NCBI RefSeq assembly: GCF_013426205.1
Contig: NC_089422.1
Span: 7,405,001 to 7,469,000 of the forward strand
From: Metarhizium brunneum
Lineage: Eukaryota > Ascomycota > Sordariomycetes > Hypocreales > Clavicipitaceae
Direction: 5' to 3'
Length of the DNA: 64,000 nucleotides
Shown one piece after another: positions 23,437 through 35,645 of this stretch. A program made the translations under genes and the position numbers. The notes beneath the pieces were generated by a model, which saw only the letters and a list, made by a program, of their open reading frames with translations, was not told the DNA's origin and made no database searches. Positions within the stretch are counted from its first letter, which is position 1. Every line of letters starts with the position of its first letter.

Positions 23437-24199
23437 TACTTTGCTGGTCTGTTTTCCCCGCTCCAAAGAAGAAATTATGACTGAGAGTTAAAAATAGTCA
23501 CGGATAATGGGTTCATGTGGCGGCGCAAGTTTCCCGTGAAAAGTCGAGACAGAGATGGGTGCTGACGTTGACGAGGGCTTGCTCAAACAGATATACATAT
23601 GAAGGGACCCTGAAAATCTGATCTGGCCAACGCCCTTCCTGTGATGGGATGTTTGGAGGCGGGCGCCACCATGACACCAAAACTCCGGGGTGCGCTAGTG
23701 TTTCCAGTTGATTAGTACGTCGATGCTTTTGCCTATTGGTTAGGATTCTTTTGGGCTCCCATGTCGATGCCCATCTGCATCTACATCAAGCATCATCAGC
23801 ATCTGCATCTGCATCTGCATCTGCATCTGCATCTGCATCTGCATTCTGAGAGCCTCTGCTCGCGAACCAAATTCGCAGGGTCCAGGTTTTGTCGCTCTCG
23901 TTGGCCATATTAATAAGACCTGGATCCCACCCGATCGATGAGACTGGACTGCGACTCGGAACTAGTGCGTAGGCTGCAGTTTGGTCTCATAAGACGCACA
24001 TGGTTGGGCATCTACTGTCTCGGTTGCATGGTTGCCAAAGGGAAAAACAAAAACGTGGTGCTGAGACCAACTCGACGAGCAGAAACAAAAAAGCAAAGTA
24101 GTATGTGTTCTGCATGCGAAGCTGGGCGGGCAGTAGAGTTTTGGGTCATAATACTTGGCTTTCTTGATTTGAGGCTTTGATGCAATACGGCAACTAGGT
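23437..24199. other. Intergenic with hexanucleotide repeat
   Basis: No gene is seen between the MOSC start and the stop of the formamidase gene. The stretch should hold the MOSC promoter. Its main feature is the ATCTGC repeat at 23801-23845. Confidence 0.5.
23801..23845. repeat. (ATCTGC)7 microsatellite
   Basis: Seven consecutive perfect ATCTGC units followed by a broken copy; imperfect relatives (CATCATCAGC, CCATCTGCATCTAC) precede it from 23771. It lies in the intergenic region upstream of the MOSC gene. Confidence 0.9.
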
Positions 24200-25153
24200 C
24201 TATTTCTCGCCCACGAAAATGCCGAGAGGAATACAGCACGCGACGGCATAGTGAGGCATATCGACGGCTTCCACAATCTTCAAGTCGCCAACCACCGAAC
24301 ACAGCATGTAGGCTTCTTCCCTGCTTAGGTCCTTCTCCGCACAAAGCCAATCAATGGCACCTCGGACACCTTTCTTGGTTGCCTCCAATAGATCGGCATC
24401 GATGCCAACAGCCGCATACTCTTGGCCGCGATTGCTGTTTGCGCGCGTCTTGGCCTCGGGCGAAGTCAAGTAATGCGGAGACTTGACCCAGGGCTTGTCC
24501 TTCTCAAGAGTAAGACGCAGGCGAGCCTTCATTGGGGTCTCGATGGCCGTGCCGCAGATCTCGCCGTCCCCCTGGGCAGCATGCCCGTCGCCACAGCTGA
24601 AGAGGGCGCCGGCAACTTGTACGGGGAGGTAGAGACTCGACCCCGTGGTGATGTGCTTGCAGTCGATGTTGCCTCCCCAGTTGTAGGGCGGAATCGTGCT
24701 CAACTCGCCGTCTTGCGCGGGCGCGAGGCCCATGACACCCAGGAAGGGCTGGGTAGGCACCCGGATCCCCTTCTTGAACTCGGCATAGCCCTCTGCGATG
24801 GTGCTCAAATCCCACACGTTGAGATGGGGCCCCGGAAACTCGTCGCTCAGCAGGCCAAAGCCGGGGAAGACGGCCGTCCAGCCGTACGGCGCGGGCGTCA
24901 GCTCGAGGATGTCGACGCGCAGCACATCGCCTGGCTCGGCGCCCTCGACTGCCACGGGGCCAAAGGCTGGGTCTGTTTGGGAGGTGTCGAGGTCTCGGAG
25001 CTGGGCGGCAGTGGTGCCTGGGTGGATCAGATTGTTGAAGCCATCTTTGAGGTCGAAGTTGAGCTCGGCGCCTGACTCGACTGCAAGAACGGGGGGGATG
25101 TTTTTGGACCACTTGAAGTGGATGTTGGAGTGATTGATGTGCGCATGCGCCAT
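24200..25153 (-). CDS. Acetamidase/formamidase family amidohydrolase
   Basis: Intronless, 317 residues from the chosen ATG at 25153 (MAHAHINHSNIHFKWS). The family (FmdA/AmdA) hydrolyses formamide or short amides to ammonia. Supporting features are the N-terminal FKWSKNIPPVLAVESGAEL, EGAEPGDVLRVDILELTP, the GGNIDCKHITTGSSLYLPV block, and FSCGDGHAAQGDGEICGTAIE, which matches the metal/active-site stretch of the family. At about 317 residues it matches the short form also found in bacteria, while the Aspergillus formamidase FmdS is, from memory, about 400. A longer frame starts at 25204, but its first 17 residues look like leader. Likely a cytosolic nitrogen-scavenging enzyme. Confidence 0.85.
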   Translation of the reverse strand: MAHAHINHSNIHFKWSKNIPPVLAVESGAELNFDLKDGFNNLIHPGTTAAQLRDLDTSQTDPAFGPVAVEGAEPGDVLRVDILELTPAPYGWTAVFPGFGLLSDEFPGPHLNVWDLSTIAEGYAEFKKGIRVPTQPFLGVMGLAPAQDGELSTIPPYNWGGNIDCKHITTGSSLYLPVQVAGALFSCGDGHAAQGDGEICGTAIETPMKARLRLTLEKDKPWVKSPHYLTSPEAKTRANSNRGQEYAAVGIDADLLEATKKGVRGAIDWLCAEKDLSREEAYMLCSVVGDLKIVEAVDMPHYAVACCIPLGIFVGEK

Positions 25154-25766
25154 TCTGACATGTGCAATGTTGTTCTTCTCTCGGCCAACAAGAGCCCAAG
25201 TCACAAATGTCGCCCAAGTTTGGGACTCGGCACGAAAAAAAATCCGCGAATTTAATTAAAAAGTGGATGCAGCCGTCGGGGGGAACGAAGTACACCACCA
25301 TCACCACCACCACCCAACATAAAGTATGCAGCCCGATCTTGTTTGTAGTATATTCCGTAGTTACAACACCGCATTTGTACTACCTTGGTCACTCGTCGAT
25401 GTTCCATCATGCCGCTGCTGGGGTTGAAAGAACCTTTGCTTCATCAAGACCCCACTTTTTTATTGGCCGCCTACGTTTCCTTCCCGCATTGGTGTTGAGG
25501 ACGTCGACCAACAGCAACTTTGTCAGCCCTTGAGCAAGTTTGCAGAACCAACAGATGGAGATCAACTGCTGTTCTGCCTCTGTAAGCATGTATTCTGATG
25601 ACTAGTGGAGAGCTGCGAGAGTCTGAGCGGTTGCAAGTTCGCTTTCTTGCCTCAAACACACAATCTAAACAGTCCTACCCAACTGTTCCTTCAAACCAAT
25701 CAATCTTGCGTCTGGTCATTGACGGGTACCAATTGTTTTCTATTTGCCTCCTTATGGTCGAAGAGG
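25154..25766. promoter_or_regulatory. Divergent promoter region, formamidase / ABC transporter
   Basis: 613 bases between two genes pointing away from each other. No domain-bearing ORF. The frame of the ABC gene is open upstream to 25605, so a longer N-terminus is possible. Confidence 0.45.
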
Positions 25767-28700
25767 ATGGGACTCCATCAACATGCCTTTCGCAGACTCG
25801 GCTTTGCTAGTTGCGATGGCTCATTCGGGCCATTTGCAGCTGATTGCCCCGGCGGGCGCTTCGACTTCACGCTCTTGTTTGAACTGGTAGTTTTCGAGAT
25901 AGTCCCCTCTGTCATCCTGCTCATGGTAGTGCCATTTCGACTTTTCCGACTTGTTGGTCAGCGACCCAGGGTTTCTGCCAGTTTTGGTCTCTATCTGAAG
26001 ATGGTATGCGATCACCTGGCCTTGATTCTTCGATTCCCGCCGCAAGATCCCACAAGGAGCATTACATGAATACTAACTTCGTCCCCAGGCCCTTTGTTTT
26101 GTGCTTCTATTGCTCCAAATCTCTTTGCTCGTCAGTTGGAGAAACATTGGTGCCGTCGTCCCTGCCAGACGCGTCACGCTTGTCGCATCATGTCTGGGCG
26201 TACTTGATGCTGCGATTATCACCATGCTGACTTACCTGGAGCACCATCGATCCGTGAGACCATCAAGTATGCTTTGCGTCTATCTCTTGTTTTCGTCATT
26301 GTTTGACTCAATGCACTGTCGAACTCTCTGGTTGCTTCACAACGCCCAGCCCTTGGCAACTATCGTATCAGCATTGCTGGCAACAAAAGTCGCTTTGTTA
26401 CTCCTAGAGTCCCAGAATAAGACTTCTATACTCAGCGGCAAAGGTGAGTCCCTGGGTCCTGAAGCTACCAGTGGAATCATCAGTAGGAGCCTTTTGTGGT
26501 GGCTCAATGATCTCTTCTTGACCGGCTACGGAACGACTCTATCGGTAGAAAAGCTGCACCTTTTAGACTTGGAGCTTCGCTCGGAGACTTTGTTGCACCG
26601 AATGCATCTTAACTGGCCGCGTTACAGAGACTCTGGGAAGCATGCACTGCTTCGCACCTTGCTCAGCTCTACAAAGGCTGCTTTGCTTGCTGGGGTTGTT
26701 CCAAGAATATGCTATTCTGCCTTCAAGATGTCGCAGCCGTTTCTAATCAACAGGGTTATCCGCCTTGTTCAAAACCAGGGAACTGAAGGAGCATATTCTC
26801 CCGAAGTAGGCTACGCACTCATCCCTGCGACGGTTTTCTTGTACCTTGGACTTGCTGTATGACTACTCTCATGGTCAAAATAGTGGCGCGGCATTAACAT
26901 TTCTGTTCCAGATCGGCTACAGCTTCTCCCAGCAAAAGATATATCGAATGCTCACCGCAATTCGCGTCTCCCTTACGTCGTTCTTGTTGGATAATGCCAC
27001 GGACCTAGAATCAGGGGCCAAAGAAAGTTCCGCTGTTCTGACATTGGTCACAACCGACGTAGGTGTCATCGAACGAGCTTTCGCACAGATCCATGAGCTT
27101 TGGGCAACTCCCATCGAACTTGGCCTGGCTCTTTGGTTTCTTGTCGTTCAAATGGGATGGGGCTCGGTTGGTCCTGCAATAGCGGTACTATGTATGATCC
27201 CCTGCCATATGGCCTTTTTCTCTTGTAATATAACTGACCGAATTATTGTAGTCTCATTCATAGGGACATTTCAACTGTCCAAGTTCATGGCACCTGCTGT
27301 CAAAGCCAACAATGAAGCCACCCAAAACAGAATCAGCAACACGAGTAGTGTTTTGGGATCAATGAAGGAAATAAAAATGCTCGGGTTGGTCGAACCGTGG
27401 CTTAGAGCCATTGTTAGGCTGCACGATATTCAGATGAAGAGGTCTATTTTCTTCCGCAAGCTGATTACTCTCATGAATTTGCTAGGTACCGACATTCACA
27501 GTCAAAATGGGATTTTTTTTTTTTGGCTAACAGCTGCGTAGGGAATACACCGTCCAGGTTTGCGCCCGTCTTGACCTTTGGCATCGCCCTTCTTTCCTTT
27601 GGGTCTAAGTCAGGCGAAAAGTTCACCGTGGCGAAAGCTTTCACTGCCATGAGCATCTTAGGTCTTGTCACGGGGCCACTTTCTTGGCTCATGTTTTCCT
27701 TGCCAACTTTGATAAGTTCTTTCGCGAGCTTCACTAGATTGCAGGACTTCATCATGACTTGCGAGGACAGTAGAGTACGTTACAGCGATGCTGTAATCCC
27801 AGGAGAGCTGAATGGCCCAAGCCCAGGCACTGGCTCCGGAGCTGTGGCACCATTCGGATTCTTGGGGGACGCGATCATCGCTGCCAAAGACGCTAGCATT
27901 ATATTCAAGACTGATGACGAAGCTGTTTTGCGAGATATTAATCTTTCCATCCAACCCGGCTCGTTCACACTAGTGGCTGGCAAGGTCGGTTCTGGGAAGA
28001 CTGTTCTCTTGAGGGGATTGCTTGGTCAATTACAAACAAAAGGCTATCTCAAAGTATACGGAGCTGGCGCTGCATATTGTGCCCAGACACCATGGCTTAT
28101 GAATGCCACCGTGAGATCAAATATCTTAGGACAGTCGGCGATGGATAATGATTGGTATAAGACAGTGGTCTCTGCATGTGCACTCGATCGGGACTTGGCA
28201 CAACTTCCTAACGGTGACATGTCCTTAATTGGGCCCAACGGACTTTCTTTAAGTGGCGGCCAGAAGCAACGCATAGTAAGATTCCCCCCTGCCGGAGACC
28301 CGTGCAAATCCGCATCTAATAAGTGGTAGTCGCTGGCTCGTGCATTATATTCAAGGAAACCGGTTGTGGTCATCGACGACGTCTTGAGCGGCCTGGACTG
28401 GATAACCCAGCGCCATGTGTATAATCGTGTCTTCGCACCAAAAGGGCTTCTCAGGGGAAGTAAAACCACTGTTATTCTTGCCACTCACGCTCGTAGGGCA
28501 CCCCGATTCCCAAACCCAGATTTCTGGTTCTGAAATAATATACCGGGCAGGTTTTGCTGACGCACATGGCCGCAGTGCACCTAATTGACCGGCCAGATAG
28601 CGTTATCCTACTAGGGGATAAAGGCCCAGGCCAAGTAATACAGGGGCCATTGGACGAACTTAAGGCCTCTACGGGTATACAAGCTTTAATATCGTCCTCA

Positions 28701-30855
28701 AGAGAAGAAAGCTCAGCCCATGAAGATGAAATAGCTCAAAAAGGAACATTACTCAAAACGGCTCAGGGGCCTCCTCGACAAAAGGACGTTGACGGTAAAA
28801 TCGACTCCAAAATACGGACATCTGGGGATATTTCGCTGTACTTGTACTATTTCAAGGCAATTGGCACGAGAAAATTGATGATACTCCTTATTAGCGAGGC
28901 AGCAAATGCGTTGACGAACATATTTCCAGGTATGAGTCGCAACCATGGAGTTTGCTCTAGTTACTAATGCCTCGCTGGAAACAGAGATTTGGCTCATGAT
29001 TTGGACGACAGCCAACTTGAAGAACCCGAAAACAAGCAATGGTTGGTACTTTGGTATTTATACCCTTGCCGAGGTCGTAGGCCTGGTTTTATTCGGTTGG
29101 TCGATCTGGTAGGTGCCATTTGTTGCCCTCTTCATTGGTAGTAACTAATCGGGAGAGGTTTGTCATAATCAACGTAACAACATCGTCTGTTAAGAAGCTA
29201 CACTTGGCCCTACTCAAAACCGTCATGAAGTATGTACCTTATTTCTTGACCCTGATTTGAGGTCACTAATGGAGCCTCAGTGCACCGTTGTCCTTCTTCG
29301 TTTCTACCGATGTAGGCGACTTGATAAACCGGTTGGTAACCCCTCCATTCCTCCTATGTATTATCTTGAGGAGATGAAGATTAACTGGGAAGCCCAGATT
29401 CAGCAAAGACCACGACATTATCAATCAGCGCCTGCCTCTTGGGTTATGGCTGAGCGTTAGCGGTACGAACTAGGCCTATACATTCAATGTTTGACATCCA
29501 ACCGAAAACTAACCGTTCCAGGGGTCTTTTCGCTCCTTACATCCACAGCCATGGTGCTCTACGGCTCACAATATCTTGCCATAGCCTTGCCGCTTATTGT
29601 TCTTGTAGTGTACTGCATACAGGCATTCTACCTGAGAACATCTCGTCAATTGCGGCACCTGGATCTGGAGGCTACCGCCCCTCTGTATTCGCACTTGAAG
29701 GAAACTATTGATGGGATATCGACCATCCAAGCTTACGGGTGGGTGCCTGCCTTTGAAGAAACGTCACTAAGACTGCTCGATAACTCCCAGAAGCCTCATT
29801 ATTTCCTCCTCGGGGCTCAATGCTGGCTTAAGCTTGTCTTGGAACTCTTTGTTGGAAGTCTCGCTGTTACTCTCATCACACTTGCAGTCATGGCCCCAGG
29901 AGGCACTAGTGCTGGAGCTATTGCGTTGGGATTAGTCAATGTCATTAGTCTGAGCTCAGCACTGGTTGAGCTTATATCACACTGGACAGGTCTTGAGGGT
30001 TCTCTGGGCGCGATAGAGAGGCTCAAGAGCTTTGAAGCAAATACACCACAGGAGGTGACGAGCCCACAGCCACGGCAACCGCCTGAGAAGTGGCCCTCTC
30101 GGGGGCTGGTGGAATTTGATAAAGTGACCGCGTCCTACTCTGCCAACAGCGGCAACGACCATTACCGAGCTCTCAATAGCGTCACGCTGTCGATACGCCA
30201 GGGGGAGAAAGTTGCGGTCTGCGGCAGGACAGGTAGTGGAAAGTCGACGCTGCTTCTCACCTTGTTCCGGCTGCTAGATCCAGACTCGGGCACGATTACG
30301 GTCGACGGAATAGACATTTCGAATATTCCGCAAAACGTCTTGCGGCCGCGCCTCATCGCGGTGCCACAGGAGCCGATGCTTTTCCCGGGGACACTTCGAA
30401 CCAACATTTGCCCTGGTGGGAGAACGGATGAGATGGAGGCGGGCGAGTCTGACGAGCACATCATCTCTTGCTTGCGAAAAGTCGAACTCTGGGATAAAAT
30501 AAGTGCAAAGGGGGGCCTCGACAGCGACGTGTCAGACCTGGGTCTCTCGCAGGGCCAAAAACAGCTCCTTTGCCTCGCTCGAGCGCTTATCCGCAAGGAT
30601 ATCAGCGCGGTGCTTGTGCTAGACGAGGCAATGAGTGCGGTTGATCGGGAGACTGAGGAGCTCATGGTCAAGGTGCTTGAAGAGGAATTTGCCCACCACA
30701 CGGTCCTCTCTGTAGTACATCGACTGAACACGGTTCTCAAGTATGATCAGGTAGTGGTATTGGATGGCGGGACGGTTGCCGAGGTCGGTAAGCCAGAGAC
30801 TCTTTTGCAGGACCAGAATGGCCGATTTCGAGCGCTGTGGGACGGACAGCATTGA
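25767..30855 (+). CDS. ABC transporter, full-size ABCC (MRP/multidrug-resistance) type
   Basis: Twelve exons reconstructed: 25767-26003, 26089-26856, 26912-27191, 27252-27485, 27542-28275, 28330-28492, 28576-28929, 28985-29108, 29158-29229, 29281-29331, 29398-29462 and 29522-30855; 1471 residues with an intact frame. The N-terminus starts with the fungal ABCC pattern FGPFAADCPGGRFDFTLLFE, followed by an extra membrane domain (TMD0), then TMD1, NBD1, TMD2 and NBD2. NBD1 has Walker A GKVGSGKT (about residue 654), signature LSGGQKQR and Walker B VVVIDDVLSGLD, with Asp replacing the catalytic Glu as usual in ABCC. NBD2 has GRTGSGKST (about 1262), LSQGQKQ and LVLDEAMSAVD. It probably exports conjugates or secondary metabolites. 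The stops that seem to interrupt it all lie inside introns. The 60-nt intron 27192-27251 is a multiple of three and could be retained. Confidence 0.88.
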
Positions 30856-31970
30856 ACAGGGACAACTGGGCGATTCAACTCGAGTTTTCGTGCCGGATAC
30901 CGGCAGCTTCAAGACGGCCTGTTTCGTTATGTCATTTGGGACGCATAGTGAGTAGTATTGACACCCTGGTGGCGTAGAGCTTTTTGTCATTGAACGTGGA
31001 GATAGATAGTTGCCTTGGCTTGGCAACGACACCAGTACAAGCACTTTGCAGACAATTTCCTCCTTGTCTGTGGAAATTTCTGCTCCATCAACACCCGACT
31101 GCAACTAAACGCGGCCGGCATCCGAACTGTGGCGACGTCTTCCCACGCACTCCCCGCAACAATTTCTGGCTGCGATAAACGTCCATTCATACAACTGTGA
31201 CTAGATTATGCAGTATTAGTAGACGTTTGTCCATTATTTGCAAGGCGCCCATCACTCGCAGCTCGTCTTTGCACCACCGGCATTAATTAGCCCTCTCTGT
31301 GCTTACAAGAAGCGGGATGCATCCCAATTACGCTGGCTGAAGAAACGAACATATTGATATAACTACTACTAGCTACAGTATTGGTGTTGCCATCTCATGG
31401 AATGACTTACAATAGAACTCAGAGAACCGGGGCAGCGACTTACTCGCCAGCGACCAAGCTAATAAACAGGATAGCAAGACATTCATGGCATGTAAAGAAA
31501 ATAGGTGAAGTCTCTAGTTGGCGACGCCATCGGCCATGTTCTCTTTCTGGCCAGAGAGGAAGGCCTCGGCCTCAGCAGAGTCGGTCAACACGCTGCTGTG
31601 CTGCATTCTCAATGTGTAAACAGCCAAGGCAAAGAATTAAGGGCATGGGGTCTCAGGATAAGTCGAGAGTCCCCGACTAGCATGTGGTGAAAATTGTCTA
31701 GTGTGTGTCCCAAGAAGCAAGTGTATGTAAATAAGCAGCCAAACGCAGTCATCCCGTGGCCCAATTCAACAGCGATACAGTCAAGAATCAGGCGGCAGAT
31801 ATATGGCCACGCTGGAACTATTTCACCAGCTGCATTGTTTGGTACTGACGATTCTGCTCTCTCACCTGTGAGACAAATCGCCAACTCTCAGCTGTACCTT
31901 GTTTTGCTTCACAGAACTTGCTACGCAAAGCTATACACCCCGAGTATTACGCCAACACAGCAGTCAGCGA
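30856..31970. other. Intergenic region, ABC gene to ABC remnant
   Basis: About 1.1 kb without a recognisable gene. Several plus-strand frames are open for 60-110 codons but carry no family features. Decayed sequence belonging to the remnant just downstream may extend into it. Confidence 0.45.
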
Positions 31971-32262
31971 AGCGGCATGGTAGACATTTTCACCAAGAAA
32001 CTCGACGGGCAGCTCCTGGACTCTGCTGACGCACAGAATCAGTGTGACCAATGGCTCAAATTTAGAATAAACATGCTTGCGACGTTTATCAATGTCTCGG
32101 TGGGATCGCTTGCGCTTTTTTCACTCTGGCGGCATGTCGCCGGGTCTTGTTGGGCTTTCTCTATCCAGAGCTTCAGAACTCAGTGGAACAATTTTGAGAT
32201 TGGTCTTTCAGCTGAATGCTTTGAATATTGAGCTTCAAAGCGTACCATGTATTTCTCGTTCT
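31971..32262 (+). pseudogene. Remnant of an ABCC transporter (second membrane domain)
   Basis: The frame at 31977 reads GMVDIFTKKLDGQLLD... NQCDQWLKFRINMLATFINV SVGSLALF, matching the stretch of TMD2 that reads like NRWLAVRLE in the family. Near 32120 the similarity jumps to another frame, which reads SPGLVGLSLSRASELSG and then LNALNIELQS, the usual end of TMD2. No Walker motif follows within the next 200 bases, and the dynamin gene ends at 32486 on the other strand. The sequence differs from the same region of the intact neighbour, so it comes from another ABCC subfamily. I read it as a truncated, frameshifted relic. A 40-70 nt intron could hide the frame jump, but the rest of the transporter is still missing. 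Confidence 0.6.
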
Positions 32263-32485
32263 GCTGAAACATGTCCGTCCTCGTTGCTAACCGGCATCAT
32301 CATAGTTTCATCGAGTCTCGGAGTACTGCAACTTGCCACCAGAGGAGAGCTCTGCAACAGAGCAATGGTAACGGGGTCGCCGAATTCAAGTATATATAAC
32401 TAGGTCAAACAGTAAAGGCAAGATGCATAGTCACGCAAGTCTCGTCTTCCACGGGAACGATCCAGAAAACGCATCATTTCTAAAT

Positions 32486-35400
32486 TCAAAGATGATCCAA
32501 AAGCTCCGTCTCTTTCCGTCGTCGATGTTCTTGGTAAAATTTCCACCTTAGCTCCTCTCGTGAAAAGAGCTCCCACTTCTGGGTCGCACAAATACTTTGG
32601 AAGCGGTGTATTATCCCCCCCTCAGTCACCTGATGCGGTTGAAATTGCCAGCCTGCATCGTCAGAGAGCTGCTGATTGAAGAGATTGCAAGTGCCAGGCG
32701 TAGCGACCGTAGCTAGCACCCATGTATAGGATTGGTGAAGACTTACTTTTGCTCTCAGAAGATAAGAGTTTTCCACCGGATAGGCTGATAGTACTAAAAG
32801 ATGTTGGTACAGTAAAAGAAAAGGGTTTCGATCCAAACAGCCCATCAGAACCAAAGCTTCTTGATGTAGCGGAAGTTGAAGCTCCTGTTGATGCAGCAGG
32901 AGATTGAAATTTCGATCCAAATAGGCCACCAGAATTTAAGCTTGTCGATGTGGTGGAAGACGCCGCTCCGCCAGACGAACTCCCAGTGCTAGAGACTGTC
33001 ACTACAGAAAATGTCAGTACTATATACATCTGTATTAAGCTAGAATAGACTATTAAGCGGTTGCATTTCATCAATGTGAGCCAAATCTGATGATTACAAC
33101 ATTGGAACAAGGGGTGTCGACTTGCCTTGTGCGGCCGATGGATTTGGGGACAATGGAGATGCTGGTCTTCTGGACGATGCGGACACTGTGAGTGACTCGG
33201 TTGCAGGTGGCGCGAGGTGCCTGTCTGGAGCTGCCTGTCCGGCTGGTGAAGTAAACAGCGTACTGGAATCTGCAGTGAGTTAGCAATATTGATCGATTCA
33301 AAGTTATGCCACCAAACTCCGGGTTCTTGTCCTTGACTTGGGCTTACTTACCTGAGACACCGCGCCCTTCGATTACCGGCTGAATTCCTGACTCTGAGGA
33401 TGGCACACCTGAATCCAAACAGCTTAGCATATAGCACAGGCAAATCGTGTTTAGAACTTACCAGTCACGCCTCTGGGTTTGTATTGGCGGCACCGCTCGA
33501 GGCCTTCTCGCAGGACGTTACATTCCGCACGCAGCTGTTTACGGCGAGCTCGGGTACCTTTCCCTTCGACCGCTAGCTTGTTGACTTGCCCCTTTTCCAT
33601 TTTGTCCACCTGGGTCAGCGTGAGAATGTTTGGCAAATCTCGAATGAGACAGCCTTCTATAGCTAGGTTGATAACATTGTCCGTAAACGTTCGTCGAGAC
33701 ATCTTTGTAAATTAGACGTAAAGCGCACAATGCCGAATTGGCCGTTATAAGCTGAGCGGCTCACCTCGTAATACGCCAGCGTCATGTCAATGATCTTTTC
33801 CGTTCCAAACTGTCCTCCATCGACTGCATCAAGCGTAGAGGCGGCTTCCTTTAGCATATCCCTCCTGAGTCTCTTGAATCTGCCAGCATCTGTAGGATTT
33901 GTCTGTTTCTTCGACAGCTCGGTCAACCGTTTAGCCAGACGCTTGCTAGTTCTATTCGTAACCATTTGACGAAACTCGACGCCCAGAGGCATGGCATAAC
34001 CCCTTGAATACGGCTGGATAAGTTCCTCGAGTTTGTCCGAGAGAAGCTTCTCCTTTTCTGCAAAGAATTGGTCAACGCAGCCGCAAAGAATAGCCTCGAT
34101 TGTCGGGTTCCCTTCCGACTGATCGACAATGTGGCGAATCAGTTGGTCCACAAACGCCTTGGCCACTAACGTGACTTGCTTGATGTGGAATGCCGCGATA
34201 TCCTTCCAAGGTGAAGCATGTGTCTGGAATAGTCGGACAATGAGATCCGCGTTGTGGGAGCCTGAGATTTCACAGCCTTGGTTGGCCGCCGCTTGACTCT
34301 CCAAGTGCTTTTTGAGGGACTCCCTGCTAATGGACTCTGGCTCGGGAAAATCGTACGGATACTCGTCAATAAAACTTTTGAGAAATCCGGGGGCCTGGAG
34401 CTGTGCATTGCGCCAGTCGTCGTCTGGCGCAATTGCAATCCTGGATCCCCTTGTTGCTAGCACAAAGTCAAAGGCGAGATTAAAATTTCTCAGCTGGGAG
34501 CGTAACTTGCGGTTTGTATCGCCTAAATCGCCAAAGAACGGATCGTCGTATCTGCCATAGATGCCGTCATGTACCAGCTTTTGAAACCTTGGTGAGATAT
34601 TGAGGAGAAATGACCGCATCTCTTTAGAGCTCGGCCTCGATTCTCCTAATTGGTCAAGTTGTTCTTGCCTCTCCCTAAGTTTTCCTCCTATGTCATCCAT
34701 CAAAGCAGACAAATTCTGCCGGATATGGCTAGAAAGAACCTCGCTTAGTTTCTTGCGCAGACTAACAATCCCACGATGATGTTTTGAAATCGTATCCCAT
34801 TCAGTCGTCTCGAAAAAGCTTGCCTCGGTGGCATCACGGGTGCCCAGGGTGTCTCCATCGTCTGCTCTATTACACAAGACGTGCCAACCGAGTTTAAGCC
34901 TATGTGCTCCGTCTTGGTTCCTGGCTAGTTGTATGTAGTCGCTTTCCTCGGGCGTTCCCGGCCATGTAAGATCAGGCTTGGTAATGACGCCCAGTGTTCG
35001 CTCGCGATTCGGATCGAATTCCTTAGCCTTTTCCAGAGCAATCTGGTTGGCGAGCTGATTGTTCGCAGCGACGACAACTAGAATGATGCTGTTTTTGTGC
35101 CTCATGTAGCTTTGCACAAGCTGGTCGACGGTTTCCTTGCCTCGCATGGACTGGGTTGCTGTCTCGCACAGCCCGGGAAGGTCCACGAGAGTCAGCGGAT
35201 ACAGGTTATGACTCTCGATCTCTAGCCGTAAAATATCATTGCAAAAGTCTCTGCCTGTGGAATCTATTCCCATGGCTTCTTTGGCCTCTTCGATAATGTC
35301 TGGAAGATCATCTTCGGTGAATCCCACTCTGTGGCTCGTCCAAGATGGCTTGGACTTGTCGTCGAACCGGACACTAACATGCACACGGGTCTGCCTCGCC

Positions 35401-35645
35401 CGACGAAGGACAATCTCTGTTGCGAATCGAGTACAGAGGTCCCCTTTGACGGGGAAGCGGACGTGAGAAAGGGCTTCCAAGACGGATGACTTTCCCGCCG
35501 ACTGCTCGCCAACAACAATGATCTGCGGGAGGTTCAAAGTCCTGCCAACGCCATAGGCGCTCAGTCTGTCTGTCAGCTTATGAAGCTTTCTTGCCTTGGT
35601 AGTGTTCAGTTGATCTAGGACAGAAGAGTCCAGTGAGATGGCCAT
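32486..35645 (-). CDS. Dynamin-like GTPase with C-terminal FG-type low-complexity tail
   Basis: Six exons: 35645-33765, 33702-33462, 33408-33352, 33269-33126, 33001-32747 and 32652-32486; 914 residues, frame closed. The N-terminal GTPase domain has P-loop VGEQSAGKSS (about 46-54), LVDLPGLCET and GVITKPDL, followed by the middle/stalk region of fungal Mx-like dynamins. Exon 2 gives the conserved RTFTDNVINLAIEGCLIRDL. After that the protein changes to a Ser/Thr/Pro-rich tail with GLFGSK repeats, like FG nucleoporins, and ends in FQSICATQKWELFSREELRW. The fourth intron uses a GC donor (AAG|GCAAGT). The start at 35645 (MAISLDSSVLDQLN) fits the family; a longer frame to 35684 exists. Its role could be membrane remodelling; a nuclear-pore link is inference. 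Confidence 0.85.

Noticed and set aside
24504..25313. 269-codon minus-strand ORF over the formamidase
   Set aside because: Arg/Pro-rich shadow frame of the true GC-rich gene.
26857..28575. Stop codons inside the ABC transporter suggesting a pseudogene
   Set aside because: Each stop lies in a segment bounded by good splice signals; removing them gives a continuous 1471-residue protein with all motifs intact.
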